64,000 nucleotides of DNA from an uncultured Propionibacteriaceae bacterium (lineage in GTDB: Bacteria; Actinomycetota; Actinomycetes; Propionibacteriales; Propionibacteriaceae), in the NCBI GenBank assembly GCA_938012815.1, contig CALLVV010000059.1:16746-80745 (forward strand), given 5' to 3'. The notes under the pieces were generated by a model. The model worked only from the letters and a program-made list of their open reading frames with translations, was not told the origin of the DNA and searched no databases. Position 1 is the first letter of the stretch; each line of letters starts with the position of its first letter. Below are positions 36,501-42,680 of this stretch, in pieces. A program made the position numbers and the translations under genes.

Positions 36501-37458
36501 TGGTTTCGACGTGATCTCCGCTGAAACGGTGGCTGATCTGCCCGTGCTCATCCGAGTTCACGACCTCAGCCGGATTCCGGCCGACCAGGTGATCGACATC
36601 ACCAATGCCGTGGCCCGGGACCTCACGAACGCGCCTTTCGGCTCAGGTCTGCTGTGGCGCTGCGCAATCATCCTGGAACCCGAGAACTCGGCACGCCTGA
36701 TCTGGGCGTTCCACCACAGCATTTTCGACGGCTTCAGCGCACAACTGCTGCATGACGAGCTGCAACACCGTGTCCTCGGGGACGCGATTCCCCCAGCCCA
36801 GCGGTACAGCGCTTTCCTGACTGACCTCGCCGTGGACCACGACTGGGAGGACGAGCTGCGACGCTTCGACTACTCCCGCTGGTTGGCCTCCAACGAGTCC
36901 GTGACCAGGGCGCTCCGCACCTCCGGGCCCCTGCCGCGTCGCCTGTCAGTGCCCTTGAACGGCGAGAACCCTCTCGATCTGGGCCTGCGTTCGGTCCATT
37001 CCCAACTGGCCGAGCTCAGCAACAAATCCGAGATCGCGGTGGGAATGGTCTCCGACTGTCGCCAGTGGCAGGACACGAACTACTCGTCCTGCGTCGGGGA
37101 ATTCCTGGATGCGGTCCCGGTCATGCTGAACGGCGAGAACGACCAACCTGCAATCACCGCACGACTGGCGAACGCGAAGAACCAAGGCCTGCACTACCTG
37201 CACACGCTGTTCACCACCACACATCGAGACGAAAAGCTCCTGGAGCAGCTCCGCTCCACATACCACGGCGACGACGGAAAACTCGGTTTCATCCTGGTCA
37301 ATTTCCAAGGCCGCATCGACCCCGCCGATCTTCCCTCCGAGGATGTCGCTGGCCCCACACTGGCCACGGCCCAGGTCAACCTCTGGTACGACGACGACGC
37401 GCTGCACGTGCAGTGGATCACTGATTCCGAGCAGCTGGTGGCAGGCGGTGCGGCATGA
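21547..37458 (+). CDS. hybrid NRPS-PKS megasynthase, 5303 aa
   Basis: The start ATG 21547 follows AGGAG at 21532; the in-frame ATG 49 codons upstream has no such site. Domains in order, with key residues: condensation C1 (HHLIADG 130-136); adenylation A1 (TSGSTGRPKG 598-607); carrier T1 (S997); ketosynthase KS1 (C1222, H1358, H1396); acyltransferase AT1 (S1662 in GHSVGE, QAFH 1760-1763, so malonyl-CoA expected); T2 (S1966); C2 (HHIIGDA from 2147); A2 (from 2607); T3 (S2989); KS2 (C3241, H3377, H3413); an eroded AT region of about 230 residues lacking the GHSxGE serine but keeping the post-AT linker (SLPGYAFVPQ); T4 (S3808); C3 (HHIVGDQ from 3989); A3 (from 4450); T5 (S4845); terminal C4 (HHSIFDG from 5056). 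There are no KR, DH, ER, methyltransferase, epimerase or thioesterase domains. Specificity codes read by hand are DITNFGVMW, DIFQICMVT and DPFLFGLIV; none matches one I can name safely. A starting C domain suggests an acyl starter. The terminal C may cyclise or hand the chain on. Overlaps the next gene by ATGA. Confidence 0.95.
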   Translation: MTEPTLPMSPAQQGMYFDSQLRQSADYHIAIELCTEHLSRSRLTQAVSAVVAEQPALRASVARNESGPVYTIAESVEAPVRHHDLTGAEENLDKIFHTARHTPFQLNTAPLFRVVAARLPDGDRLLVVCHHLIADGQSVSILTDRIIDLARGTREITASRTDQGLFTYQNGQLSRPSPETLARRESFWSENLPRHRIPQLDHWLLASPHEDAAREFRLTVPRDTAEAVRETAQEAEVSEFTVYLAAFGALLAHYAGEDQVSFASPFMDRPHLEMENSIGCFIRTLPVLIDVSPGLRVRDLLERTRSEVMGLWRNLDFPVARKLSGLSSAGLFDITFIHDAYPELPEGVRAATHPDEVHFPGRLTVTIEQLGDNTDIVIWYKESALTAERAARFAERLLALIQQIPTHLDVPVTELQPMSASERSDLLAASRATHYFDWDPTDLGTLFLNRTNADPARETWFDETRGYTNAWAHDAAVLVQRHILDAIGADKRPVAVLLPRGATLLAAILGTVLSGHPYVPLSEHMPAARILDMLSDADAAAVITFSDLELELPDQVKRLDLDTCDDVAALTGDHRDTIAEIPAPVDRAPEDLLYIEYTSGSTGRPKGVAITHANVQNTALDLERRFPLGRDDVFLLKTSFTFDIFGTELYGWLVGDGRLAILPVGQEGDPQALARAVRTYGVTHLNSSPTMLRVLLATIESTGRRHDLDGLTHLFSGGEALTPDIIERFHALGLPCTLENVYGPTEATMWATHTRIHPEDSVANAPIGTPLNDYRIYILNRRGELCGADLPGEVCIAGAGVGVGYLNREELTARQFVENPFFDADIDPEHMRRMYRTGDLGFLRPDGRFAFSRRIDRQVKVGGLRVELGEIEQALHRIDGVVEAAVLVDDSAAEPRLAGFYASESPIPADRIRASLGKVLISQFIPSVLMQVDALPTSAAGKLDRAALRALLDQQNDHTDASVTTTVATRLADLWQNVLGRPITDHHRTFFEAGGTSLSLMRLQLRLQETFGTQIGITDLLSHPTIAAQSELVEPQRVSSEKSTGPAHTLGDDIAIIGIGLQVQKAQDVHDFWKILVAGEETITFHDDDELRRLGVPEHQLRDPNYVKASGRIEGIDEFDDHLFRIAPAEVDVTSPQLRLLYKCFWLACEDAGYDPRKLPGRVGVFAAGSDDFEWYQRTVMNPASFGDAYQNFTLATNHFLSTRLSYHFDLTGPSLSALSGCSSSLLTVHLAVQALRSGECDLAVAGGVTVELPNGGGYQWTDGMMLSRDGHCRPFDADASGTVFSNGAALLVLKPLTSARRDGDPVYAVIKGSASGNDGRRKQSYTAPSEDGQYETISAAYRTAGIDPATVSFVEAHGTGTLLGDPIEVASLARAFSTAPMGSCLLGSVKGNIGHTDSAAGAVGLSKVALSLKHRLFPGTLNFSRPNPHIDFEATPFEVSSTNRSLDGDQIRAGINSFGVGGTNVHMILDEAPVLPETDDQPHTLLQFSGASREAMIRTAKRIVEHVAADNSVKLADAAVTLRSRAELPHRGTLVISPDEPRDTDAWIKRLHHSELPAETSRPRVALLFSGQGNQYHRMGHGLYTSDSSIGGMFRGWMDDLIDMLPRDDARDFREVLHTGSDDGRIHRTEWSQFALFSTQFALAKVLESFGIVPDVLLGHSVGELTAAALAGVWGPEDAARLVRERGLLMQSQPPGIMIATLAPAARVADAIAGTPDAWVCLDNSPERSVVGMAPHALDDVLAKLDAAGIIGTRLHTSQAFHTPMMDAAATAFTAAVAKVTSRDPRLPIISNRSGQLVRPGEMTEPGYWGDHITGAVRFTDSITTLLADGPVLGIETGPGNSLATFVAQVGGTDRQVVGLVRHAASDVADEAHLLAGLGDLWIAGLPLDWSEHDTGHRRSLPGYSFDADPHPVSGGTAAVTTPVREEPRFVHTNRLDAFRDAFRQVLGHADVSADDNFFTLGGDSLKATGLTAQLKALLGVEATVADVFAAPTPAALEARLRTETAVTHMAKAPEAADHPLSPAQERMYLAARLDPESVTYNMASATWLNGLLDRDRLRSALARLVERHEPLRTTFAARNGEIRQGLTRIDRNDLPLSFTRGPATPESAGEHLARFVRPFNLETGPLFRMEIVEDTNASLLLFDLHHIIGDATSAEILARDFGELYDTELPPLPHQYTDYIHHVRVVEQDENLAEAENALLTQLTDPPTADVLPLDRPRAERASGAGRVAWTLSAERAAELTELAEARQATLSMVMLAAWGAVLSRYNGTEDLVIGTPVSGRTLAETREMIGMFVNMLPIRLKPHSGTSFDDYLADTRTTMLDALSAQDVPFDRIVEKLGQRRTAGRHPLFDVSFDYHNMEHHQLRIGGLKGQQIETDPLAVGMDLVITATETADGIQFLLDYSSDLFDASTITSLAHHLDAFLEHVCADSTAPIGTISIYTEAEHDAWLSRLIGAPFTAIHDLVARQAVERPQATAVIDGTGRSYSFAQLDAHANAVATRLLEAGVSPGDPVALVTVRDASLLIAQLAICKAGGAYVPLDPTQPVDRHASILDDARPRVALAPAGFTSTATIPTVIDLATCTQAGTKHFNGPKVSADSPVYVVYTSGSTGRPKGIAVKHRGLANLFQDHLRRDIFAPGEVIISLADPTFDIFAFESLIPLAAGATVHLCPSEDQKDASAIARRIAAHRVTHIQVPVSKMTALCGNRRFRDQLPRLRVIVCGGEHFSENLVDLLHDNTDARIFNMYGPTETTVTTTVKELAPGDAVTIGSPIFGSHVLVVGETGMAQPAGVPGELCIAGQGLAAGYVNRPDETRRAFTTLPELPELPVYRTGDVGVALPNGEILLKGRTDHQVKVNGNRIELGEIEQTAMRAPGITYAIALVEDGDIVCYFTTDESAKDPVTAIRSAIAASLPCYMTPQHFHQVSDMPRLPNNKIDRSALSTLRPDTQPATKAPTGTDFLDVIMSTWTQVLGRGVAADDNFFDIGGNSFKLMLVNNQLNEILDREIPLVQLFEYPTPRALAAILDNGGAPERPRTERTFSLEDLSDVEDQGTSDAPMLPEDRNTSAPPVSRRIAVVGVAGTFPGAPSVREHWNNRANGVVSVRRFTRDELLASGIDQTIVDHPDYVPARGHIAADTFDFDFFSYSRRDAETMDPQLRLLHETAWHTLEDAGYDPRRLHGDVALFAGSGTNFAWLAGLLQQHSEPLAAFEAMTSNEKDFLATKVAYKLDLTGPAVTVQTACSTSLVAIHEAVSCLRRGEADMALAGGVALNFPRVEGYVWHDGMILSPDGTCCPFSADASGTVAGQGCGMVLLKPLDRALGDGDHIYAVIAGSAINNDGDAKVGYTAPGVQGQERVIRSALADAGISADEVDFVETHGTGTALGDPIEYTALSHVYGQSSPCALGAVKANIGHLDAAAGVAGFLGAVGVLHQQQIPPLANFAELNRAIDPAGQLYVPVGQAVASTVRKAAVSSFGIGGTNAHIILEQAPPTDDGEVAPTSSVILGVSARTEESRRRMQSDLVDAIGSGAPIRDVAYTLATGRSEFDSRAAALVSPGAPLTWMDADTPAMLGEASDDVHLVVADHRDAEDALVDAYLEQVELWLSRFDAKARTAVQDALTGRSGDGIVRRIAQFVLRAALLSTLGPDCLTARHGQDRLLRVARAHATGMLDASQAMSRLRSRDIPVPALPPIADGTTVTGPITGDLLRTLLASLWVRGADVDRNWFHTGGHRISLPGYAFVPQRLPSDVRLDQMLKATERTGAAPATVPAPTDPAEPQDAGDALKAAWAKVIGTVPEETDDFLTSGGDSLTAVHLCSLIKEATGQALSVRDVFATPTFGALRAQLAGSVVKSAAPELAVEAVHGLFPASAAQRRIYALCSMRNDTTAYNMAIDHKVTGHLDIDRLRRACAALVSRHDQLRASFHLEGTDLMMHVHTEVSDVVTHERVTAQEARRRLAAEPRAFDLTRAPLFRVEVLTVNDTEHYLRLELHHIVGDQTSLAVLGKDLTAAWAGRELDVAPLPYPTYMAAVAELEASGAFAEDVAFFTDMISGAPPRLELPYDQSPPEEPTFSGDRLTIDCAVDKESLATLASVSRATPYAVFLTAVTRVLSLFSGQSEFLLGTALAGRTLAGAENTVGMFVNTLPLCMKDASDRSVRNAVRSARDHAAEVLSHQNAPFEQVLAASGTQVGEQAQPLFDVLISFVNMGTEDLELDGLTLEALPPGELRSRYPLSFSIAEHADRYSIDFEYQTELFRRDTIATMAGHLDRLLVEMAEDPDRALASAPLESAEEHARRREAMTGSGSPVTTALDTPLRTSFARHAKLPALRWEGEEWTYAEVDEITDALAGGLQREGVEPGTVVGTIIDRGPWQVWSRLALAKCGAVELPLDPGAPAKRINQTLSDARARAVLCSDPRSHILPEDVTAYRPDLLSGPFQQPGSLIPDSPLIMIYTSGTTGRPKGVLVTHGGVLSACADTGYMHYGPGDRVLHLTSYTFDPSMFDVYSALLSGATIVMGGHDHNMDMHMLADLLTSEKVTKGLLITAVFHLLMAENPEAVANMSALFVGGEAMQPWAAQRAYDVMGPGRLFNLYGPTESSIVSTFFRMDERPEFTRMPIGFPTNNRELFILHPDGTDVPRGVPGELCIAGAGLALGYHQRPELTDEKFPDCLVGPGKRIYRTGDRVVLDDEYRVVYLDRVDRQVKHAGYRIELSEIEIVAQAHPGVVEAVIVHTSTGENDSRLLGFYTGDADPSDLRAHLLTSLPSYMVPQQLRRVAEFPLTGHGKVDRHRLLALCDTIPEATGQPSTTAEPSPDMATENVSRDILAMARATFGMPELSATANFFALGVQSIQAIALTRKLRETGLEAQVSDIYRYPSVAQLTQALRASDSSPSPTVPVAPTESTRRLTQRHLDRLAADIVMDASDLAEAFACDAPSYRFDAGVLSHLHASRASTGGFVHTVGDTDAVTLLEALADIVADHEMLRARSTGDGFDVISAETVADLPVLIRVHDLSRIPADQVIDITNAVARDLTNAPFGSGLLWRCAIILEPENSARLIWAFHHSIFDGFSAQLLHDELQHRVLGDAIPPAQRYSAFLTDLAVDHDWEDELRRFDYSRWLASNESVTRALRTSGPLPRRLSVPLNGENPLDLGLRSVHSQLAELSNKSEIAVGMVSDCRQWQDTNYSSCVGEFLDAVPVMLNGENDQPAITARLANAKNQGLHYLHTLFTTTHRDEKLLEQLRSTYHGDDGKLGFILVNFQGRIDPADLPSEDVAGPTLATAQVNLWYDDDALHVQWITDSEQLVAGGAA

Positions 37459-39290
37459 GCAGCGCACCGGCGATCGCCATCACCGGACTTGCGCTTCGTC
37501 TCCCTGGAGCCGAGACCCAGGACGAGTTCTGGCAGCTCCTCGCCGACGGGGTGGACAAAACGGCTCCTGTGAGCCAGCACCGACGTGACCTGGCATCGAA
37601 CCAGAACTGGACGGACACCGTGGGTGAACTGGACGACATCCAACGCTTCGACGCCGAGTTCTTCGGGATCGAGGCCGAGGAGGCCAGGTTCATGGACCCG
37701 CAGCAGCGCATCCTGATGGAGGTGGCCCACGACGCCGTCTGCGACGCGGGACTCGTGGAACCCCATCGCCCCGCGGATCGTCGTTATGCGGTCTACATGG
37801 CGCTCGCGACGAATTCCTACTACCCGTTGGTGTGCCAACACCTGGCGCGCAACGGCCAGGACAGCGTCCATCCGCGCACGATCATGAACAGCATCAACAG
37901 TGCCGTTGCGGCCCGAATTTCCCACCAGCACAACTTCACAGGCCCGGTCATGTCCGTGGACACGGCCTGCTCATCATTCCTGAGCGCGTTGGTGGAAGCG
38001 CTCGAGGCCATCGCACACTCGCAGTGCGACGGCGCCGTGGTGGGGGGAGCCAACATCCTCAGCTCTGCTTTCTCGAGCATGTTGTGCAACGCAGGTGGGA
38101 TCACCACCCCCACCGGTGTGACACGCGTGTTCGACGCGGAGGCCAACGGCACCCTGATCGGGGAGGGCGCAGTGGTGGTGGTTCTGGAACGCGAGGACAT
38201 CGCCCGCCGCAAGAACCGTCACGTCTACGGCCGAATCCTGGCCCACGCCATCAACAACGACGGCGCTTCACTCAACATCATGGCGCCCAATCCACGTGGC
38301 CAGGCCCGAGTGATCCGGGACTGCTACGCCTCTGGCGTGGACCACACCCGCGTCGGCTACATCGAAGCCCATGGCACGGGAACCCGGATCGGCGACCCCA
38401 TCGAGGTCAATGCGCTAGGGCAGGTCTACCGAAATGAGGATTTCACCGATCGCAAGGTGGGCATCGGCTCCGTCAAATCGAACTTCGGGCACCTGCTGGC
38501 CGCCGCTGGCGGCGTCGGCCTGGCGAAACTGCTTCTCAGTCTTCAGCACGGCCGGATGGTTCCCAGCCTCAACCTGCGCACCGTCAACCCGTTGCTCCAG
38601 CTGGAGGAGACCCCCTTCGAGGTGGTAACCGAGTTGCGGTCGTGGGACCGGACCGATGACCAACCGAGGGTTGGGGCAATCACGTCGCTGGGGCTGGGAG
38701 GCACCAACGTGCACCTGGTGGTGGCCGAAGGCACCCCCCCACGCCACGGCGCCGAGCTGAAACACCCCGTGCTCTGCCTTTCCGCGACCACCCCGGTCGC
38801 ACTCGAGGAACGCACCGCCGAGGCACGCCGGCTGCTCGCATCCGGTGCCGATCCCTACAACCTCGTCATGACGTTCAGCCGGTTCCGGCCAGCCCATGAA
38901 TGGCGCGCCACACTGCGCTGGGACCCGACCGATCCGCAGGACGTCCGGGTCACGGCCGGCAGACCCCGGGCCACTGTCCGGAAGCTACTGCTACGACCCA
39001 CGCCGGAAACCCTGACGCGGGAGGACTTCTTCCGCCGGGTGTTCACCGGACGGGTGATCGTCTCCTCTGCCGCCGCCCGCCGTACCGATCTCGCGGTCGT
39101 CATCGGAGAACCCGGAGAGAAAGACCTCCTCGCTCTCGACCCTGATCTGCCGGACATGGAAATCGCTACCCAGTTGTTCCTGAACGGCTGCCTGCTCGAC
39201 TGGGAAGTTTTCTTCCCCGACGGCCAAGGCACCCTCCTCACCCTCAACCCCTACCCCTTTGCGCACACCGCGCACTGGATTCCCGCGTGA
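37455..39290 (+). CDS. stand-alone modular-type ketosynthase
   Basis: 611 residues. One KS domain of modular PKS type with the full triad: C172 (DTACSSFLSA), H306 (EAHGTGTRIGDP) and H346 (KSNFGH). After the KS come about 180 residues ending in a post-AT-like linker (LNPYPFAHTAHWIP), but no AT serine motif and no carrier domain. It is therefore a second remnant or an AT-less condensing enzyme that must borrow an extender unit and a carrier, the latter probably the ACP encoded next. The start overlaps the megasynthase stop (ATGA), so the two are made together. Confidence 0.92.
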   Translation: MSSAPAIAITGLALRLPGAETQDEFWQLLADGVDKTAPVSQHRRDLASNQNWTDTVGELDDIQRFDAEFFGIEAEEARFMDPQQRILMEVAHDAVCDAGLVEPHRPADRRYAVYMALATNSYYPLVCQHLARNGQDSVHPRTIMNSINSAVAARISHQHNFTGPVMSVDTACSSFLSALVEALEAIAHSQCDGAVVGGANILSSAFSSMLCNAGGITTPTGVTRVFDAEANGTLIGEGAVVVVLEREDIARRKNRHVYGRILAHAINNDGASLNIMAPNPRGQARVIRDCYASGVDHTRVGYIEAHGTGTRIGDPIEVNALGQVYRNEDFTDRKVGIGSVKSNFGHLLAAAGGVGLAKLLLSLQHGRMVPSLNLRTVNPLLQLEETPFEVVTELRSWDRTDDQPRVGAITSLGLGGTNVHLVVAEGTPPRHGAELKHPVLCLSATTPVALEERTAEARRLLASGADPYNLVMTFSRFRPAHEWRATLRWDPTDPQDVRVTAGRPRATVRKLLLRPTPETLTREDFFRRVFTGRVIVSSAAARRTDLAVVIGEPGEKDLLALDPDLPDMEIATQLFLNGCLLDWEVFFPDGQGTLLTLNPYPFAHTAHWIPA

Positions 39291-39310
39291 CAACGACAAG
39301 GAGAAACATC

Positions 39311-39550
39311 ATGAACAAGGAAACCATCAAGAACGCACTGATCAACGAGATCTCCTCCGAACTCAAGGTCGCCCCCACGGATGTCGACGAGTACGCCAGC
39401 TTCACGCGGATGGGGGTGTCCTCGGTGCAGGCACTGAAGATCATCAATCATCTCCGGAAGGAACTGTCCGTCAACGTCAACCCAGTTGCGCTGTTCGAGT
39501 TCAACACCGTCGACGACATCAGCACCTACCTAGCCGAAGAGTTCGCCTGA
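39311..39550 (+). CDS. discrete acyl carrier protein (first)
   Basis: 79 residues, MNKETIKNALINEISSELKV, preceded by AAGGAGAAA. The phosphopantetheine attachment site is S38 in MGVSSVQAL, where the usual GxDS is changed to GVSS. The sequence resembles carrier domains of PKS more than AcpP. It lies between the lone KS and the aminotransferase, so the simplest reading is that it carries the KS product to the aminotransferase (inference). Confidence 0.9.
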   Translation: MNKETIKNALINEISSELKVAPTDVDEYASFTRMGVSSVQALKIINHLRKELSVNVNPVALFEFNTVDDISTYLAEEFA

Positions 39551-39577
39551 ACAACGGCGAGACGGAAAGGAAAACCC

Positions 39578-40927
39578 ATGACCGCGACAATCGAACCGAA
39601 GACGATCAGGTCAACGAACAACCTGGCCTACCACGAAAGGCTGAAACGCATCCTTCCCGGCGGGGTCCACTACAACTTCAACATGCCCTGGGAGGAGATT
39701 CCCATACACTTCGTCGGGGGTGACGGAAGCCGACTCACCGACATGGACGGCAATGAATACCTCGACCTCTACGCGCGTTTCGGCGCCATGATCCTGGGGC
39801 ACCAGAACCCCGAGTACCTGGACGCCCTCACTGAAGCCATGCAGCGCGTGCTCTGCGTGAGTCACTGCGACTTCGACGCAGACGCATTGGAGATCATGCA
39901 CGCTCACATTCCCTCGGCAGAGATGATCCGCTTCGGGCTGTCCGGCACCGAAATCCTACAGACCGCGTTGCGACTGGCGCGGGCCCACACGGGACGCAAT
40001 CGCTTCCTACGGTTCGAGAACCACTACCACGGAAATGCCGACAACATCATGGGGGGCCATGTGGTCGACCCGAGGCATCCGGTTCCCGTGGAATTCCGCG
40101 GCGACTACAAGGGCACCGCGGGACGAGCGAAGGACATCATGGCCGACCAGTCCTTCCTGCTGCCGTGGAACGATGCCGAGAGGCTCCAGCAGTTCTTCGA
40201 CGAGCACGGCCACATGCTGGCCTGCGTGCTCACCGAGCCCGTGTGTGTCAATGGTGGCTCCATCGAGCCCGCGCCCGGTTTCCTCGAATTGCTGCGAAAA
40301 CTGTGCACCGAACACGGCGTCGTGTTGATCTTCGACGAGATGATCACGGGAATGCGACTCGGCGTGGGCGGGGCACAGGCCCGCTACGGCGTGACCCCGG
40401 ATCTGGCAACCTTCGGGAAGGCCATCGCAGGGGGTGGTGTTCCCGTCTCCGCAATCACCGGACGACGCGAGATCATGTCCTTGCTGGAGAACAAGAAGGT
40501 CATCCACGCCGGCACCTACAACGGTTATCCCCTGGGCAGCGCCGCGGTGCACGCAACGTTCGAGATCCTGTCCCGCAACGATGGCGAGGCCCTGCGCAAC
40601 ATGTACGAACGCACCGAGACCCTGCACAAGATCCTGATCGATTCCGCCGAAACAGCCGGCCTGCCGCTCATCGTGCAGGGACCGGCCGGACTCGCTTCCT
40701 TCCACTGCGCGCCGAGGCCTCTGCAGCACCCTTCCGAGTACGACTTCGAGGTGATGGCAAAGGACATCATCGTCGCCACCGCGCTACAGCGTCACGGCGT
40801 ACTGGTCTCCAGCATCTCCCGTATCTACCCCAACATCCAGCTGAGCGATGCGGACCTCGAGTACTTCGCACGCCGCGCTCCCCTCGCCCTGCGCGAGGCG
40901 AAGGCCACCATCGACGAGATCTACTGA
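39578..40927 (+). CDS. class III PLP aminotransferase, GSA-aminotransferase-like
   Basis: 449 residues. PLP-binding lysine K281 in TFGKAIAGGGVPVS; the preceding LIFDEMITGMRLG supplies the Asp. The overall pattern (RILPGGVHYN, FGLSGTEILQTALRLAR) is that of glutamate-1-semialdehyde aminomutase relatives. In iturin/mycosubtilin and microcystin pathways, domains of this class install an amino group on a beta-keto acyl chain bound to a carrier. With a KS and ACP directly upstream and no ketoreductase in the cluster, beta-amination of the polyketide intermediate is the best guess. AAGGAAAA precedes the ATG. Confidence 0.93.
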   Translation: MTATIEPKTIRSTNNLAYHERLKRILPGGVHYNFNMPWEEIPIHFVGGDGSRLTDMDGNEYLDLYARFGAMILGHQNPEYLDALTEAMQRVLCVSHCDFDADALEIMHAHIPSAEMIRFGLSGTEILQTALRLARAHTGRNRFLRFENHYHGNADNIMGGHVVDPRHPVPVEFRGDYKGTAGRAKDIMADQSFLLPWNDAERLQQFFDEHGHMLACVLTEPVCVNGGSIEPAPGFLELLRKLCTEHGVVLIFDEMITGMRLGVGGAQARYGVTPDLATFGKAIAGGGVPVSAITGRREIMSLLENKKVIHAGTYNGYPLGSAAVHATFEILSRNDGEALRNMYERTETLHKILIDSAETAGLPLIVQGPAGLASFHCAPRPLQHPSEYDFEVMAKDIIVATALQRHGVLVSSISRIYPNIQLSDADLEYFARRAPLALREAKATIDEIY

Positions 40928-40940
40928 TCGAGGAGCTCCC

Positions 40941-41924
40941 ATGCCCACACCATCCACGCCCTCACCACGATTGTCCCGGCGCCCCTGCACGTCCTACGTG
41001 GCGGTTTTCCTGGCGCTCACGATCGGCACCGTGTGGGGATTGTGCCTGTTCTACCTGCTCAACTATGAATTCGCCGCGGCCGTCCTGGGTCCGCTGGTTC
41101 TGACCAATCCCGTCGTGATACTCATCCTGCACTCCCCGGCGCTCGCAGCTTTCGGCCTCCTGCTCGCCTACGACGGCCCTCGAGGCGTGGCCAATTTCCT
41201 GCGAACCCTCGTCCCGCGTCGCCGCGACCTGCTGTGGCTACCCATCCTGGTGGTCGTCATGCTGGCCTACGTCTTCGCCGTCCGGCTGGGATGCATTGCC
41301 GTAGGAATTCCTGTTCCCCCCGATCCGATGCCGCCGCTGGACATGCTGACCAGTTTCTTCCCCATGCTCTGGGGTGAGGTCGGCATGGTGGCCATCGGCA
41401 TCGGCTGGTTCGGGGTCTTCCTTCCCCTCATGCACCGCTTCACGGGCAACCATCTGTGGTCGGGTATCGCCACTGGCGCAGGAGTCGCCGTGTTCGCCGC
41501 CCCCGGCAATCTGTTCTCGTCATTCAATCTGGCCATGGCGTGGCCCCTCTACGCCCTGCAGCTGGTCGTCCTCGGGGTGGCCATGAGTCTTCTGCTTTCC
41601 CGCATGAAGGGGAACACGTTGTTCTTCCTGATTCCCTTCTGGGTCTCGGCCTCCGGCAGCCTGTGGCGCGCGTACTATTTCACAGCCGCAACTCAGCTCG
41701 TCCAGATCACCTTGCTACTGGCGTTGACCGGCCTCCTGTATCTGGTGTTGCGCCATCAGGCCCGCGGGAACATGGCGGTTCCTCACACGTTCCCCGAATA
41801 CCTCGAGCAGGACTACACCGTCCGCGCCGGGGCCATCTTCCCGGGCAGGGGAAACAGGAGTTCCGAGACAGCCACCGGCTACACACCGGCAGCACGGAAC
41901 CTCGCCGCCAAGGGAGCACTGTGA
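40941..41924 (+). CDS. CPBP-like multi-pass membrane protein
   Basis: 327 residues from ATG 40941 (AGGAG seven bases upstream). Seven to eight hydrophobic segments. The stretch IGWFGVFLPLMHRFTGNHLW followed by SGIATGAGVAVFAAPGNLF lines up with the EExGWRGFxLP...WHLP motif region of CPBP intramembrane proteases, but the paired glutamates and the catalytic histidine are not conserved. It may be a non-proteolytic homolog used for self-protection, as some Abi/CPBP proteins act in bacteriocin immunity. The stop shares its last base with the next start. Confidence 0.6.
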   Translation: MPTPSTPSPRLSRRPCTSYVAVFLALTIGTVWGLCLFYLLNYEFAAAVLGPLVLTNPVVILILHSPALAAFGLLLAYDGPRGVANFLRTLVPRRRDLLWLPILVVVMLAYVFAVRLGCIAVGIPVPPDPMPPLDMLTSFFPMLWGEVGMVAIGIGWFGVFLPLMHRFTGNHLWSGIATGAGVAVFAAPGNLFSSFNLAMAWPLYALQLVVLGVAMSLLLSRMKGNTLFFLIPFWVSASGSLWRAYYFTAATQLVQITLLLALTGLLYLVLRHQARGNMAVPHTFPEYLEQDYTVRAGAIFPGRGNRSSETATGYTPAARNLAAKGAL

Positions 41925-42652
41925 TGGACAGCACCTTCTGGAACCTGCGTCACTCCGAGACCGGGCGTCAACTCATCATGTTCCCGTTTCTTGGCGGTTT
42001 CGGAGCCTCTTACAACCGCCTCATCTCTGATCTGGAAGGCGACTGGGACATCTGGACGGCGAATCCGCCGGGGCACGGGCCCAGCCTGGTGCCGCCGCTG
42101 ACCGACCTAGTCAGTCTGCGAACCCATTACTTGGATGCGTTGCGCGACATCCTGAAACCAGACGCGGTGTTCTTCGGTCACAGCATGGGCAGCGTGGTTG
42201 CCTACCATCTCCTGATCTGCATGCGTCAGCTTCCTACCTTCGTTGATCGCATGCCAACGGATCTGGTGCTGTCGGGTTCCTGCGCCCCACATCACCTTCC
42301 GGTGACGGGCAAGGCCGACCTGGCCGACACTGATCTCGTGCTCCATCTCGCTTCCTTCGGAGCCATTCCCGATGAGGTGGTCAAGGACAAGTCCCTGATG
42401 GATCTGTTCGTGCCTGCTTTCCGAGCCGACTACAAGGTTCTCGAAGAAATGAAAACAACCCCCACCGGAAACCTACCGATACGTGCTCGCCTCGTTTTCG
42501 GAGGACACGACCCCCAGATCCCGGAGGGCACCCCCGCGGCCTGGCAGAAGTACTTCGCTTCTCCTGTGAAAACCCATGTGCTGGAACAGGAAGAGCACAT
42601 GTTCGTTCTCCATACCACCGATGCGTTGAACCAGATCCTCAACGGGCTCTGA
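41924..42652 (+). CDS. type II thioesterase
   Basis: 242-residue alpha/beta hydrolase of the TEII kind. Nucleophile S87 in FFGHSMGS, opening IMFPFLGGFGASYNRL in place of the usual FPxAGG, WTANPPGHG, FGGHDPQIP and the late His in EQEEHMFVL. Such enzymes clear stalled or misprimed acyl groups from carrier domains. Because the megasynthase has no integrated thioesterase, this protein could also take part in release. Start overlaps the previous stop by one base. Confidence 0.92.
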   Translation: MDSTFWNLRHSETGRQLIMFPFLGGFGASYNRLISDLEGDWDIWTANPPGHGPSLVPPLTDLVSLRTHYLDALRDILKPDAVFFGHSMGSVVAYHLLICMRQLPTFVDRMPTDLVLSGSCAPHHLPVTGKADLADTDLVLHLASFGAIPDEVVKDKSLMDLFVPAFRADYKVLEEMKTTPTGNLPIRARLVFGGHDPQIPEGTPAAWQKYFASPVKTHVLEQEEHMFVLHTTDALNQILNGL

Positions 42653-42680
42653 CCTTGCTGATACACCGAAAGGAACGCCC

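Noticed and set aside
36240..37440. terminal domain of the megasynthase as a thioesterase or reductase
   Set aside because: It has the condensation-type HHxxxDG motif and no GxSxG serine or NAD-binding Rossmann pattern.
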